DNA of 14,965 bases from Bacteroidales bacterium (GTDB taxonomy: Bacteria > Bacteroidota > Bacteroidia > Bacteroidales > UBA932), in assembly GCA_024681565.1 (NCBI GenBank), contig JAILAO010000149.1, forward strand, positions 1 through 14,965, read 5' to 3'. Position numbers and translations under genes: made by a program. Each line of letters opens with the position of its first letter. Position 1 is the first letter of the stretch. The notes beneath the pieces were generated by a model. That model searched no databases. It saw nothing but the letters and a program-made list of their open reading frames with translations, and was not told where the DNA came from. Below are positions 14,743 to 14,965 of the stretch, piece after piece.

Positions 14743-14965
14743 TTATGATGAATATTTGTTATGTTCCTTGACGAGGGAGACGGCGAGGCTGCCGCACACC
14801 AGCAGCACCCCGGCAACGACAAGCATGTGCGCCTGTACGCCGCCGACGAGCCGCAGGACCACGCCGCCCAGGGCCGCTGCCACGATCTGCGGCAGGCAGA
14901 TCGTGCAGTTGAACAGCCCCAGGTAACTGCCCATATGCTCCCCGCTCAACGCGTTGGTGAGCAGG
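14743..14965 (-). CDS. MFS sugar transporter, C-terminal fragment (5' end outside the window)
   Basis: The reading frame is open through the right edge and ends at the TAA at 14743-14745, giving 73 visible residues. They contain a segment of the form ALSGEHMGSYLGLFNCTICL followed by PQIVAA, then two hydrophobic stretches that would be the last two membrane helices. The tail is short and hydrophilic (VKEHNKYSS). A G-x-x-x-G-x-x-N...PQI motif before the final helices is typical of MFS sugar/proton symporters of the maltose/sucrose (SLC45-like) type found in Bacteroidetes alpha-glucan loci. The inferred role is import of maltose or maltooligosaccharides from periplasm to cytoplasm. The stop lies only 10 nt before the susC start, so the two are almost certainly co-transcribed. 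The family call rests on a short fragment, and the substrate is inferred from the neighbours. Confidence 0.75.
   Translation of the reverse strand, partial: LLTNALSGEHMGSYLGLFNCTICLPQIVAAALGGVVLRLVGGVQAHMLVVAGVLLVCGSLAVSLVKEHNKYSS

Noticed and set aside
14733..14822. Thirty extra N-terminal residues for SusC.
   Set aside because: The extension overlaps the MFS coding sequence and precedes a standard signal peptide start.

Overview
The window is one strand of a Sus-type (starch utilization system) polysaccharide utilization locus from a Bacteroidetes, most likely an uncultured or high-GC member of the order Bacteroidales. The evidence is the adjacent susC/susD pair, the lipoprotein signal peptides, the missing Shine-Dalgarno sequences before the start codons, and clear likeness to Bacteroides thetaiotaomicron Sus proteins. 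The DNA is visibly GC-rich, which argues against Bacteroides itself and fits a higher-GC relative. I cannot name the genus from sequence alone.

All eight genes lie on the minus strand, so transcription runs from the right edge to the left edge. In transcript order they are: the C-terminal end of an MFS sugar transporter (14965-14743); susC, a TonB-dependent transporter (14732-11748); susD, a surface glycan-binding lipoprotein (11734-10175); a very long SusE/SusF-like binding lipoprotein with seven tandem modules (10162-7559); susG, a surface GH13 alpha-amylase with an inserted CBM58 (7485-5539); a GH53 endo-beta-1,4-galactanase-like lipoprotein (5542-4502); a lipoprotein carrying two complete GH13 catalytic domains (4491-1510), the first alpha-amylase-like and the second SusA-like; and a GH97 SusB-like alpha-glucosidase cut short at its C-terminus (1513-47). 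Gaps are 10-13 nt or 4-nt ATGA overlaps, apart from one 73-nt gap before susG that contains inverted repeats. There is no stretch over 300 nt without a gene, and the start of the operon and any regulator lie outside the window.

The inferred flow follows the known Sus model. The multi-module binding protein, SusD and the SusG CBM58 hold alpha-glucan at the cell surface. SusG cuts it, and SusC/SusD import the oligosaccharides. The double GH13 enzyme and the GH97 enzyme would then finish the hydrolysis, and the MFS permease would carry the products across the inner membrane. SusD keeps the residues that line the starch-binding arc of B. thetaiotaomicron SusD, which supports alpha-glucan as the substrate.

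Four things depart from the textbook Sus locus. The binding protein has seven modules, against two in SusE and three in SusF, and its first two modules share a 64-bp perfect DNA repeat. Two GH13 enzymes are fused in one polypeptide. A GH53 enzyme, a family known for cutting beta-1,4-galactan, is translationally coupled to the amylase. The GH97 gene breaks off before its essential C-terminal glutamates and is followed by about 67 nt of unrelated sequence at the window edge. I found no mobile element, CRISPR array, RNA gene or wholly new system.
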